From positions 1 through 48,325 of the IMG/VR virus record IMGVR_UViG_3300042398_001092: DNA of 48,325 nucleotides; one strand, 5' to 3'. The notes beneath the pieces were generated by a model. That model searched no databases. It saw only the letters and a list, made by a program, of their open reading frames with translations, and was not told where the DNA came from. Both the position numbers and the translations under genes were made by a program. This document shows, in pieces, positions 34,933 through 42,932 of the stretch; the stretch's first letter is position 1; each line of letters opens with the position of its first letter. The stretch comes from a virus.

Positions 34933-35223
34933 ATGGACTTAACAGCGGAAATGGAGAATTACAACAAGGTTAAAGACATAGTACTGAACAAATTAGTAAG
35001 CGAAGGTTTACTAGACCAATCAGATTCGGAAGAATTTTCTGAAAGATGTCAGGTTTTAGCTTACAAAGGTAAATGGTTTAGTAAATGGTTTGATAAGAAC
35101 GTAAAGTCAGAAAACTCGGATGCAAATCCTAATGGCTATTATATTCGTATAATCGAAATGAAAGAAAAAGAAGATGAAGTTGATAGGTTATTAAGAAGAA
35201 CAACTGGCAATTATGACGAATAA
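34933..35223 (+). CDS. Charged helical protein of unknown function
   Basis: A 96 aa, highly charged protein (MDLTAEMENYNKVKDIVLNK..., ends RRTTGNYDE). It contains KGKWFSKWFDKNVKSEN and YYIRIIEMKEKEDEVDRLLRR, suggesting a C-terminal coiled coil. It begins one base after the previous stop and overlaps the next gene by 11 nt. No family recognised. Confidence 0.55.
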   Translation: MDLTAEMENYNKVKDIVLNKLVSEGLLDQSDSEEFSERCQVLAYKGKWFSKWFDKNVKSENSDANPNGYYIRIIEMKEKEDEVDRLLRRTTGNYDE

Positions 35224-35419
35224 AAAAGTATATCAAAAGGATTTTTTTATTTATAAAAAAAAGCATCACTGGTTTATTATACCAACAATTGTTTTTTTTT
35301 ACAATAAAACAGAATTTCTTGAAACCGGAGTTACATCACCATCTTGGGGTTTAACTATAAGGTGGTTAACTTATATGATGGGGATTCAAATACAAGAAAC
35401 ATATGGACATGGAAAATAG
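35213..35419 (+). CDS. Small aromatic-rich protein, possibly membrane-associated
   Basis: A 68 aa protein with a KKHHWFIIPTIVFFYNKTEF hydrophobic stretch and a second weaker one (WGLTIRWLTYMMGI). Overlaps both neighbours (11 and 17 nt), typical of phage small-gene runs. Function unknown. Confidence 0.5.
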   Translation: MTNKKVYQKDFFIYKKKHHWFIIPTIVFFYNKTEFLETGVTSPSWGLTIRWLTYMMGIQIQETYGHGK

Positions 35420-35777
35420 AGATACAAGTGTATTAACATTTGGGGCAATTGTTTCCCTATTTGGTGTGTTAGTTTCGTTAATGTATTTTAACGATAAACC
35501 CACATCCGTTGTAACAACAAACATATGTAAGGAAGATTCGTTAATAAATTTAGTCAACGAATTACGAATGGATTTGAAAATGCAATCAGATGGGTTTGAT
35601 TATAAAGAAAAAAGATATTCTGAAATTTTATTTGAATATGAATATGGGGTTGACCATTTAAAAAATTATCAACCACAGGCATATAGAGAGTTTCATAGAA
35701 TTTTATCCCATAAAGAAAATTTCAGCAGACAAGACGAACAAGATAATATAAAAAGGTTAGAAACACCAAAATGGTAA
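35403..35777 (+). CDS. Single-pass membrane protein of unknown function
   Basis: A 124 aa protein with one N-terminal transmembrane segment (VLTFGAIVSLFGVLVSLMYF, about residues 9-28) and a soluble, charged helical rest (KEDSLINLVNELRMDLKMQ...). It probably faces the cell interior or periplasm as an anchored helix. The stop overlaps the thymidylate synthase start. Not a recognised family. Confidence 0.55.
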   Translation: MDMENRDTSVLTFGAIVSLFGVLVSLMYFNDKPTSVVTTNICKEDSLINLVNELRMDLKMQSDGFDYKEKRYSEILFEYEYGVDHLKNYQPQAYREFHRILSHKENFSRQDEQDNIKRLETPKW

Positions 35778-36964
35778 ACATGAATACATTGGATTCCAAA
35801 TATCAAGACCTATTGCAGGACATTTTAGATAACGGAGTTGTTAAAACAGATAGAACTGGAACTGGTACGATATCGGTATTCGGTAGACAAATTAAACATA
35901 AAATGTCACAAGGGTTTCCATTACTTACAACCAAGAAAATAGCGTGGAAGACAATGGTAACGGAGTTGTTATGGTTCCTTAAAGGAGAAACCAACATTAA
36001 GTATCTTGTTGATAATGGGTGTTATATTTGGAATGGTGATGCTTATAAGAACTACACTAAAGAAGTAAATGTTCTTATTGATGGTTATATGTGCGGTGAT
36101 ATAATGGGGATGCAATCACATATTGAAGATATGTTTAGCAACCCTGATGATTTAACACCATTAACTCAAGAAGAATTTATTGAGTTAATAAAAACAAATG
36201 ATGAGTTCGCAAAAACATGGGGTGATTTAGGACCAATCTACGGTAAACAATGGAGAAGGTGGAGAGAAGGTGAGTACACTACTCCCTTAGGGTTAGATGG
36301 CCCTTCAATATGGAAAGAAGGTATAGACCAAATTCAAAACTTAATCAATGAACTAAAAACAAATCCTGATAATAGAAGATTAATAGTATCTGCTTGGAAT
36401 GTAGGTGAATTAGACCAAATGGTTTTACCACCTTGTCATTATGGATTTCAAGTATACACTAGAAAATTAACAGGTGAAGAGATGTGGGATTTATTAAAAA
36501 AGAAAGTTGGGGAAGATAAATTTAAATCTATGGTTGATGATGTTGTACCATTTGGTGGTGGGTTAAGTGAGGAATTAGAATCCCATAAGATACCTAAACG
36601 AGCAATATCATTAATGTGGAACCAACGTTCAGTCGATACATTCTTAGGTTTACCATTCAATATTGCATCATATGGTTTGTTATTAGAGATTCTTGCAAAT
36701 GAAGTTAATATGACACCAGAAGACCTAATAGGTAACTTAGGAGATGTTCATTTGTATTCTAATCACATTGAACAAGCTAAAGAACAAATTGGTAGAGAAC
36801 CATATAAGAATTTACCAACATTAAAGTTTAGTCCAATACAATTGGCACATTTTGAGCATCATATGGACACATTTGATACCTATATAAAAGAATCTCAGCC
36901 ATATCAATTCATAATTGAGGGTTACGAATCACACCCGTCAATAAAAGCGCCATTAAGTAATTAA
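35771..36964 (+). CDS. thyA: Thymidylate synthase
   Basis: Converts dUMP to dTMP with methylene-tetrahydrofolate; phages carry it to feed DNA synthesis. Motifs: KTDRTGTGTISVFG near the start, LWFLKGETNIKYL, GDLGPIYGKQWR, the active-site LPPCHYGFQ (Cys about residue 222), SWNVG-like SAWNVGELDQM, MWNQRSVDTFLGLPFN, and DVHLYSNH. At 397 aa it is about 130 residues longer than E. coli ThyA because of insertions before GDLGPIYG and after the active-site Cys (EEMWDLLKKK...). The ATG at 35780 (MNTLDSKYQDLL) is an equally good start. Confidence 0.95.
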   Translation: MVNMNTLDSKYQDLLQDILDNGVVKTDRTGTGTISVFGRQIKHKMSQGFPLLTTKKIAWKTMVTELLWFLKGETNIKYLVDNGCYIWNGDAYKNYTKEVNVLIDGYMCGDIMGMQSHIEDMFSNPDDLTPLTQEEFIELIKTNDEFAKTWGDLGPIYGKQWRRWREGEYTTPLGLDGPSIWKEGIDQIQNLINELKTNPDNRRLIVSAWNVGELDQMVLPPCHYGFQVYTRKLTGEEMWDLLKKKVGEDKFKSMVDDVVPFGGGLSEELESHKIPKRAISLMWNQRSVDTFLGLPFNIASYGLLLEILANEVNMTPEDLIGNLGDVHLYSNHIEQAKEQIGREPYKNLPTLKFSPIQLAHFEHHMDTFDTYIKESQPYQFIIEGYESHPSIKAPLSN

Positions 36965-36965
36965 C

Positions 36966-37205
36966 ATGTTTATCCACATTACACCAGATGAACTAGAACC
37001 TGAATTTAGAGAATCCTGGAAATTAGGATTTATAAGTCAGCCATCAATTGATTATGCTGATAACGCAATATACGCAAACTTTGAGGGTAAACTAGTTACA
37101 ATATTCAGGTTTAAACAATATGGTTGGATAAACGATAATAGGTCTAATACATATAAAGTGAGTGCAGGATCTGCCGGAATCACTATTAACATAGTAAAAT
37201 CATGA
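36966..37205 (+). CDS. Small protein of unknown function
   Basis: A 79 aa protein (MFIHITPDELEPEFRESWKLG..., ends ITINIVKS) with several short beta-strand-like segments (KLVTIFRFKQYGWI). It starts one base after the thymidylate synthase stop and overlaps the NlpC/P60 gene by 4 nt, so it is part of the same operon. Not recognised. Confidence 0.5.
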   Translation: MFIHITPDELEPEFRESWKLGFISQPSIDYADNAIYANFEGKLVTIFRFKQYGWINDNRSNTYKVSAGSAGITINIVKS

Positions 37206-37693
37206 AAGAAAAAATAAAAGAAATTATTATATTAATAATAGTACTGTTATTGTTAACAGTGTCAGCATTTAGTCAAAATCAGTTTGACGATTACGTTAAC
37301 AATTTAAAAGAGAAACCAATTAAATTGACACCACTATCTTCATTTGTTATGAGTTGGTATGGTGTTAAATATAAGTTAGGTGGCAGCACTAAAAGTGGTA
37401 TTGATTGTTCACAATTTACCAAGAAATTGTATTGGGAAGTATACGGTAGAAAACTAGGTAACAACTGTGCGGAACAATGGAAACAAACAAAGAGAATTGA
37501 AAAAGACAGTTTACTTGTCGGTGATATTATATTCTTTAGAAGTACCCAAAGTCCAAGTGGTTGGCATTGTGGATTGTATTTAGGTAACAGTACATTTGCT
37601 CACGCGGCAAATAGAAATGAAGGGGTCAAAATAAGTAGTTTATTCGAACCCCGTTACTTTAAATCATATAAAGGCGCTGGACGCCTTAATTAA
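37202..37693 (+). CDS. Exported NlpC/P60 peptidoglycan hydrolase (endolysin candidate)
   Basis: A 163 aa protein with an N-terminal signal peptide (KEKIKEIIILIIVLLLLTVSAFSQ) and an NlpC/P60 domain: YKLGGSTKSGIDCSQF with catalytic Cys69, then WHCGLYLGNS with His122 and a polar residue in FAHAANR (His134). These cysteine peptidases cut the stem peptide of peptidoglycan. Signal-peptide cleavage after a Ser-x-Phe-Ser-Gln region is typical of Bacteroidetes exports, supporting the host guess. A lysis function is likely. Confidence 0.88.
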   Translation: MKEKIKEIIILIIVLLLLTVSAFSQNQFDDYVNNLKEKPIKLTPLSSFVMSWYGVKYKLGGSTKSGIDCSQFTKKLYWEVYGRKLGNNCAEQWKQTKRIEKDSLLVGDIIFFRSTQSPSGWHCGLYLGNSTFAHAANRNEGVKISSLFEPRYFKSYKGAGRLN

Positions 37694-37821
37694 CGACCTT
37701 GTCCTTGATATCTTTTTGGTTTTTGAGCTTTTGGACCGTAACCTTTTTTAGCTTTACCTCTACGCTTTTTACCAAAACTAATCTTTATTGAATTGCTAGA
37801 AGAACCTTTTGCCTTTGCCAT
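37690..37821 (-). CDS. Tiny very basic protein
   Basis: A 43 aa protein, MAKAKGSSSNSIKISFGKKR..., ending RYQGQGR, with about a third Lys/Arg plus Gly. It is a lone minus-strand gene in a plus-strand region, and its stop overlaps the stop of the NlpC/P60 gene. A nucleic-acid-binding or capsid-associated role is possible from charge alone. No homology recognised. Confidence 0.6.
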   Translation of the reverse strand: MAKAKGSSSNSIKISFGKKRRGKAKKGYGPKAQKPKRYQGQGR

Positions 37822-37865
37822 AATACATTTTTAAAAATAAATAGTTTTTTTTTCTTTTTTTTCAT

Positions 37866-37873
37866 TAATTTTG
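37866..37873 (+). promoter_or_regulatory. TAnnTTTG promoter box before the first PcfJ-like gene
   Basis: TAATTTTG matches the Bacteroidetes -7 consensus exactly, 23 nt before the ATG at 37897. No clear TTTG is found 19 nt upstream, only a T-tract. This is the only long non-coding gap (76 nt) in the neighbourhood. Confidence 0.4.
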
Positions 37874-37896
37874 TTTTAACATCATAAAACACAAAT

Positions 37897-39807
37897 ATGG
37901 AGGACGTATTAACACAAAGAATAAATTATGCGGAAATCATACCATATCGCAATTACTGTCGATTAGATGATAAAAAATTAGATAATTTGGGTGTTTTTAA
38001 CAATTCGTTAGATTCCCTAGACGATGATGTTTTTGAATCAGCAATTAGTAAAGCAACTAAAATTATTAATGGGGGTGGTGATGATAGATGGAGTCATATT
38101 TTACCCAGTAAAACGGTTGGTCGAATTGTTGATTTACCTGAAAAAAGAGGTAAAAGAAAAGTCAATTTTTTCACTAGTAGTTTAGTTGGTTTAGAAGAAA
38201 GAATAGAAATAAACTACGCCGGGAAACTAGGGAATACATCTTTTTTTACAACAAAAAATAGGCACATTGTTGACCATTTTGCAAATTCTTTTTCAGAAAT
38301 TGTAATCCATACGTTTGAACGTTCTATTAGATTACACGGCGAAAAAATTACTATAAAAATATATCATCAAATTAAAAGTCGGAGGTTTAACAACATCTAC
38401 TTTAAGAAAAGTTTTTATGTTTACTCTATAACTTTTAATATTAGAACCGGAAATTTTACAACTTTGATAATGCAAAAAAGTGCAAAGATTAGTAGTAAAC
38501 AATTTAGAACTAATTGTTTTTTTTCTTTACATTCAATTTTATCAAAAGATAATGGACTCATATCTAATCATAATAGCTATGACAAAATGATTGAACATAA
38601 AACAAAAACCGAAATTCTTCAAAAACTTGACAACAAAATATTTTGCCAAAAGATTAATGAGGTTCTTGACTTAGGTTCACCGAACCCCGAATCCTGGATA
38701 AAAAATAATGATGATTTAATTAAAAGGGTCATTGAAAAATTTGTGTTAGTTAAAAAAATAAAAGTACCAAACGATTATCAAAAACTTTTAATTTCTTCGT
38801 ACCCGACCGAAAAGTATTTAAAAAAGAATGATAGAAAATTAGTGGCATCAGTCCTTGATTTATTTAAAATAAAATCAAAAATAACAATTAAAATTCTACA
38901 TTTAAATCCCAATATTCGCGTTGATTTGTTAGCTAATTTATGTTTTCTATTTGGTAAAGATTTTTCAAAATACGTTGCAAACATAGTTGATGAATTTTTT
39001 ATGGATTCAAATCTTCACAGGGTTAGAAATTTACACACACCCATTTCAAAAGTAAAACCTAGTACTCAATTTGATTATGGAGTGTTTAATCTTTTTGACA
39101 TTGAAAAGGAAAACTTAGTTAAACTTTTAAACACTAAACCAGAAGATGATATATCTGATACTATCGATTTAATTAATGACCATTTTAATATGATTAAAAA
39201 GGTTAGAGATTATGTACCAGAGACATCTCTTAAAGCAAAAAATTGGAATGACTTTAGGGCTGAACACAGTGAGTTGACTAAAATAATTAGCACCATTAAA
39301 AAGGGTTGGGTTATAGAATATCTGTTCAACCCTAAAATGGTTAAAAAAGTTGAAGAAACAATAGTTTCAAGAATGTCTGAGGATAATTTTTATTTAATCG
39401 AACATTACCCACACATATTAAAACGTGAGGAAGAATATATCGAAGAGGGTAGTCATATGCATCATTGTGTTGCAACTTATGCTGATAAAAACAGATCAAT
39501 AATAATTTCGTTAAGAAATAAAAATGGTACGGATAGGGTAACGTCTGAGTACGATACACAAACTGGCACTTGTTTACAATCAAGATATTATTGCAACGCA
39601 AAACCGCCTGAAGAATATCTAAATGCGTTAGAAATTCTATCAGAACGTGTTGAGACATTTGCTAGATTAGGGATGCTTCATTCAACCGATATAAAGAAAG
39701 TTCCAGTAATGATAAATGGTGTTGAGGTTACTAGTTTACCAATTCATACTGCTGGTGGTGGTGTTTTCCATATTAACGCGGATATGAGAATTCCTTTACC
39801 ATTCTAA
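37897..39807 (+). CDS. PcfJ-like protein
   Basis: A 636 aa protein. Near residues 510-585 it has the PcfJ-like signature: EEYIEEGSHMHHCVATYADKN followed by IIISLRNKNG and QSRYYCNAKPPEE. The EGxxMxHCV-Y core, with its His-Cys, is the conserved feature of the family, found on phages and plasmids with unknown activity. The N-terminal 500 residues are helical and unassigned. It is a paralogue of the next gene, and a promoter-like box lies upstream. Confidence 0.7.
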   Translation: MEDVLTQRINYAEIIPYRNYCRLDDKKLDNLGVFNNSLDSLDDDVFESAISKATKIINGGGDDRWSHILPSKTVGRIVDLPEKRGKRKVNFFTSSLVGLEERIEINYAGKLGNTSFFTTKNRHIVDHFANSFSEIVIHTFERSIRLHGEKITIKIYHQIKSRRFNNIYFKKSFYVYSITFNIRTGNFTTLIMQKSAKISSKQFRTNCFFSLHSILSKDNGLISNHNSYDKMIEHKTKTEILQKLDNKIFCQKINEVLDLGSPNPESWIKNNDDLIKRVIEKFVLVKKIKVPNDYQKLLISSYPTEKYLKKNDRKLVASVLDLFKIKSKITIKILHLNPNIRVDLLANLCFLFGKDFSKYVANIVDEFFMDSNLHRVRNLHTPISKVKPSTQFDYGVFNLFDIEKENLVKLLNTKPEDDISDTIDLINDHFNMIKKVRDYVPETSLKAKNWNDFRAEHSELTKIISTIKKGWVIEYLFNPKMVKKVEETIVSRMSEDNFYLIEHYPHILKREEEYIEEGSHMHHCVATYADKNRSIIISLRNKNGTDRVTSEYDTQTGTCLQSRYYCNAKPPEEYLNALEILSERVETFARLGMLHSTDIKKVPVMINGVEVTSLPIHTAGGGVFHINADMRIPLPF

Positions 39808-39810
39808 ACC

Positions 39811-39830
39811 ATTTATTTAATTAAATAAAT
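39811..39830. repeat. Perfect 20 nt palindrome between the two PcfJ-like genes
   Basis: ATTTATTTAA followed by TTAAATAAAT is a perfect inverted repeat with no loop, located just after the stop of the first PcfJ-like gene and directly before the start-codon hairpin. It could bind a dimeric protein or form a cruciform. It is AT-only, so weight is limited. Confidence 0.45.
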
Positions 39831-39870
39831 TCCATATACTACACAAAAGACAAGTGTTGTATATGGAATT
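39828..39870 (+). promoter_or_regulatory. Stem-loop burying the start codon of the second PcfJ-like gene
   Basis: Arm 1 (39828-39844) and arm 2 (39854-39870) are complementary over 17 bp with a single T-T mismatch (39840/39858), closing a 9 nt loop (39845-39853). The ATG at 39863-39865 lies inside arm 2. In the mRNA this would occlude initiation, so it looks like a translational switch or protein-binding operator. Confidence 0.6.
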
Positions 39871-41269
39871 ATTGCATCATTATTATCAAGAAAAAAGAGA
39901 AAAGGATCGAGGTCTGTTATCTAGTTGTGAATTAAAAGTAGCAGAAGATTTTGAATATCTGGTTTACGCATCAGAATATCATTGTGAATATGTAAGGGTA
40001 GGGAAAACCAATGCAATAAAATTTATTCACCATTTAACATTGAATAAACTGACGGGTGAGTTTACTGTTACATATCGTATTGATAATGAACACCGTAACA
40101 CTAGCGTTTTAAAACGTGCTGGTAATTGGGTTAAGAAAAACAATTTTGAATATCTTAATGAATTAACTGAAAGAGGGTTTTATTTTGGTGAGAAGCGAAT
40201 AAACTATTGGGGTGTCAAATATAAGAAAGCTACTTCAGAGATTTTAGATTTATTTTTAAAATCATTAAAAGCTAATATGTCAACATCATATAACCAGGAT
40301 AAGGATTACGTTTCGAAACCCTATGTCAACGCACTATATGATTTGATAGTTGATTTCCATTTAAATAAGAAGGGAATAAAACAACATGATGACATTTATA
40401 ATGACATTATTTACGACTATCCAAAACCTAAATGGTTGAAAAATAATGAATTTAAGTTTATCCCGGCTGTCTTGGATTCATATGGTATTAAATGTAAGTA
40501 CCTTGTTGGTGAATTATCGTTTAGGGTAACTGAACAACCAATCATTATACGTTCATTAAACTTTCTTTGTAAACTGTTTGGCGAAAACTATCTAGAGTAT
40601 ATTAAACGTTTGAACTGGATGAAAATATGCTCAGAGAAGATAACAGTAAAGAAGGTTTACCCATGTAAAAACGATGCTGAGAAAGAAAGTTTATTAAACA
40701 CATTAAATAACTGGGATGAATCGGAGATAATGTTAGATGGTAGATTAAAATCTATAAATGATTTGTTTACTATGAGGTCATTTATAGAAGAAAGGGGTTA
40801 TGTTTTAAAGTACAAATCAAAATCAAGCAGAGACACCTCTAATCTTTTAGAAAAATGGGGATTACTAAAGAAACACTTAAAACTTGGATATAAGATTAGA
40901 TATAATGTTCCGGATGATGTTATAATGGATCTTGAACAACCAATAAATTACAATGGTAATGTTTATAAACCAATGTTAATTTTGAGTGAGGATCAATTTA
41001 AAATTGAAGCGATGACGATGAAAAATTGTATGGCTGGTCAGTTTAATTTAGGGTTTCATTATCTATACATAGCAATGTCATGTGGAAGTAAAAGAGTTAA
41101 TGTTCAATACCGAAAAGGTAAATTAGTCCAGGCAAGAGGTAAAACCAACATTGATTTACCATCCGAATTTGAAAGGCCGGTGGAGATTTTAAGTAATAGA
41201 GTGGTAAAATACGCTGATTTAAGTTGGAAAAGGGAAAAATACGATATCATCAATGGTATAAAAATTTAA
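39863..41269 (+). CDS. PcfJ-like protein, second copy
   Basis: A 468 aa paralogue of the preceding gene. The signature near residue 380 is degenerate: EAMTMKNCMAGQFNLG..YLYIAMSCGSKRVNVQYRKGKLVQARG, with NCMAG in place of HCVATY. The same FERPVEILSNRV end motif as EALEILSERV in the first copy confirms the relationship. I choose the ATG at 39863; the upstream GTG at 39854 lies in the loop-proximal arm of the hairpin. Function unknown. Confidence 0.65.
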   Translation: MELLHHYYQEKREKDRGLLSSCELKVAEDFEYLVYASEYHCEYVRVGKTNAIKFIHHLTLNKLTGEFTVTYRIDNEHRNTSVLKRAGNWVKKNNFEYLNELTERGFYFGEKRINYWGVKYKKATSEILDLFLKSLKANMSTSYNQDKDYVSKPYVNALYDLIVDFHLNKKGIKQHDDIYNDIIYDYPKPKWLKNNEFKFIPAVLDSYGIKCKYLVGELSFRVTEQPIIIRSLNFLCKLFGENYLEYIKRLNWMKICSEKITVKKVYPCKNDAEKESLLNTLNNWDESEIMLDGRLKSINDLFTMRSFIEERGYVLKYKSKSSRDTSNLLEKWGLLKKHLKLGYKIRYNVPDDVIMDLEQPINYNGNVYKPMLILSEDQFKIEAMTMKNCMAGQFNLGFHYLYIAMSCGSKRVNVQYRKGKLVQARGKTNIDLPSEFERPVEILSNRVVKYADLSWKREKYDIINGIKI

Positions 41270-41293
41270 TATGTTAATAATTTTTTCTTAATA

Positions 41294-41325
41294 TTTTTGT
41301 TTTTAATCATTGTTTCGTATATTAG
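41294..41325 (+). promoter_or_regulatory. Bacteroidetes-like promoter (TTTTTG-N18-TATATTAG)
   Basis: TTTTTG at 41294-41299 and TATATTAG at 41318-41325, 18 nt apart, in the 78 nt gap before the small gene at 41348. It has the same two elements and similar spacing as the site at 34542-34572, the strongest argument that both are real promoters. Confidence 0.55.
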
Positions 41326-41347
41326 TACCCAGAAACCAATCAAACAT

Positions 41348-41476
41348 ATGGACGCACGAACAAAATTAGAAGAAAAGTACAAAAATTATGAAAGAGTTAA
41401 CACTTTTCGAGGGTGGATTAAACACTTTTACTTAGTTTTGCTATCATTATTCATTACAAAAAAATATTATAAATAA
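41348..41476 (+). CDS. Small membrane peptide
   Basis: A 42 aa ORF, MDARTKLEEKYKNYERVNTF..., with one hydrophobic segment near the C-terminus (HFYLVLLSLFI) and a KKYYK end. It directly follows a promoter-like pair, and its stop overlaps the next start (TAATG), which supports translation. Function unknown. Confidence 0.5.
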   Translation: MDARTKLEEKYKNYERVNTFRGWIKHFYLVLLSLFITKKYYK

Positions 41477-41640
41477 TGCAACAGAAAGAATCAAAAACAA
41501 ACACACATTTTTGGATAAGTTTATTCAAAAGTGGATTAAGATTTGGAGCATGTTATTTCTTATTTAACGAACAGTTTGGTAATGCCGCAATATTTTTCGG
41601 ATTAGCCGAAGTGTTGGGCATTGCTGAAGAAATCTTTTAA
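41476..41640 (+). CDS. Small membrane protein
   Basis: A 54 aa ORF, MQQKESKTNTHFWISLFKSG..., with hydrophobic runs (LRFGACYFLFN and AAIFFGLAEVLGIAEEIF). Coupled to the preceding ORF by TAATG overlap. Function unknown. Confidence 0.5.
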   Translation: MQQKESKTNTHFWISLFKSGLRFGACYFLFNEQFGNAAIFFGLAEVLGIAEEIF

Positions 41641-41685
41641 TTATGAATTACTTTTTAACACGAGCATTCGTACAAAAACTTAAAT

Positions 41686-41985
41686 ATGAACACAACTACA
41701 AGACCAACAAACAACCTAAACGCGACAACGTTTCAAGAGTTGAACTTCCAAGCACACCCAGCGGGAATCGGAAAACAATGTATAGTACAATTCTCAAATG
41801 GTTATGGGGCTAGTATTGTACAAGGGCCACACACATATGGTGGATCATCTGGGCTTTACGAGTTAGCTGTATTTGGTAAAAATGGTGAGATTAGTTATGA
41901 AACACCAATTACCAATGATGTGCTCGGTTACCTTTCAGAACAAGAAGTTGAAAAAACATTATCTGATATAAAAAATCTAGATTAA
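41686..41985 (+). CDS. Small protein of unknown function
   Basis: A 99 aa protein starting MNTTTRPTNNLNATTFQEL. The middle (CIVQFSNGYGASIVQGPHTYGG, LYELAVFGKNG) looks like a compact beta-sheet domain. The C-terminus (NDVLGYLSEQEVEKTLSDIKNL) is helical. The segment NGYGASIVQGPHTYG is distinctive and recalls phage proteins of unknown function. It is followed one base later by the next gene. Confidence 0.6.
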   Translation: MNTTTRPTNNLNATTFQELNFQAHPAGIGKQCIVQFSNGYGASIVQGPHTYGGSSGLYELAVFGKNGEISYETPITNDVLGYLSEQEVEKTLSDIKNLD

Positions 41986-41986
41986 A

Positions 41987-42238
41987 ATGACAACTGAAAC
42001 TAAATTAAGAGGTGGCATCGCTTTATCCTTATTATGTTTAATCATGATGACATTTGAATATTTTGAGAAAGATAGGGTTTATCAAGAACTTAAAGTATCG
42101 TCGTCAACACAAATTGATAGTTTACGAGATGAATTAAATGTTCAACACATGATTAATGGAGAACTTTCATATAATTGGGAAATATTACGCGAAATAAATC
42201 CGATTCTTGCGGATAGTATTGATAATCAAACAGAATAA
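41987..42238 (+). CDS. Single-pass membrane protein with coiled-coil stalk
   Basis: An 83 aa protein: an N-terminal transmembrane helix (GGIALSLLCLIMMTFEYF, about residues 9-26) followed by a helical DSLRDELNVQHMINGEL segment that could be a coiled coil. The general shape recalls Rz- or spanin-like proteins, but no lysis neighbour or lipobox is present. Function unassigned. Confidence 0.5.
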   Translation: MTTETKLRGGIALSLLCLIMMTFEYFEKDRVYQELKVSSSTQIDSLRDELNVQHMINGELSYNWEILREINPILADSIDNQTE

Positions 42239-42239
42239 T

Positions 42240-42536
42240 ATGGATACAGATTTTCACATTGGTAATGGAAATTACATAAACCTACAAACAAGTAGTTTAG
42301 TTAAATTACAGGAGCAGTTTATAATATACACTGAAGATGGTCCAGTAAAATTAAATGTTGATGTTGTTGCAGATTTTGCAAGCATAGACAAAAAATACCA
42401 TGAAATATTTTTTAATGTCCTATCTTCTAAATATCTAAATAAGGTTGCCTTTGGGGATAATCCATTCTCTGAATGTAAACCAATTGTTAAAAGAAAATGG
42501 TGGGAGTTTTGGAAATCAAAATACATTCAATTATGA
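42240..42536 (+). CDS. Small protein of unknown function
   Basis: A 98 aa protein (MDTDFHIGNGNYINLQTSS..., ends KYIQL), mixed alpha/beta, with KRKWWEFWKSKY near the C-terminus. The ATG at 42240 follows the upstream stop by one base, so I prefer it to an in-frame start at 42207. No family recognised. Confidence 0.5.
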   Translation: MDTDFHIGNGNYINLQTSSLVKLQEQFIIYTEDGPVKLNVDVVADFASIDKKYHEIFFNVLSSKYLNKVAFGDNPFSECKPIVKRKWWEFWKSKYIQL

Positions 42537-42682
42537 CAACCGAACAAATTATTGGAACACTTCTTATTATTTTTGGATTTTGGTTTGCCTATGAAATTTA
42601 TCGGGCACCAATGGTTGACGAAAATAACAGAATAACTAAACCAGGTAAAAAACTCAGTGACTTATGGCGAAAGCGACGTTAG
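42533..42682 (+). CDS. Small single-pass membrane protein
   Basis: A 49 aa ORF starting MTTEQIIGTLLIIFGFWFAYEI with one transmembrane helix and a basic, soluble tail ending LWRKRR. The start overlaps the preceding stop and the end overlaps the next start by 19 nt. An upstream in-frame start (42497) is less likely. Function unknown. Confidence 0.5.
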   Translation: MTTEQIIGTLLIIFGFWFAYEIYRAPMVDENNRITKPGKKLSDLWRKRR

Positions 42683-42909
42683 AATATGATTTAAATGAAC
42701 CAGATGATGTGTTAGCACATCTAAGAGCGGTCAAATCTTTAGATTTGGCATTGGCTTTATGGGATATTGTACATAACACAAAAAAAGGGTTAGAATGGTC
42801 AATGGAAGGTAAAGAAATTGACAAATATGACGCCCTAGAATTGGTTTATGAGAAGATACACGAAATATTAGATAACCATAACATCAATACGGACGAACTA
42901 ATTAACTGA
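42664..42909 (+). CDS. Small helical protein
   Basis: An 81 aa protein with two to three helices (DDVLAHLRAVKSLDLALALWDIVHNT and KYDALELVYEKIHEILDNHNI). No enzyme motif. It immediately precedes the Fe-S gene set, separated by only 23 nt, and might be expressed with it. The DALELVYEKIHEILD helix resembles adaptor-like small phage proteins, without certainty. Confidence 0.5.
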   Translation: MAKATLEYDLNEPDDVLAHLRAVKSLDLALALWDIVHNTKKGLEWSMEGKEIDKYDALELVYEKIHEILDNHNINTDELIN

Positions 42910-42932
42910 TATTTATCATATAAACAAATACT

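Noticed and set aside
41643-41809. 55 aa ORF starting MNYFLTRAFVQ
   Set aside because: It overlaps most of its length with the better-supported gene at 41686-41985, and its sequence shows no domain-like pattern.
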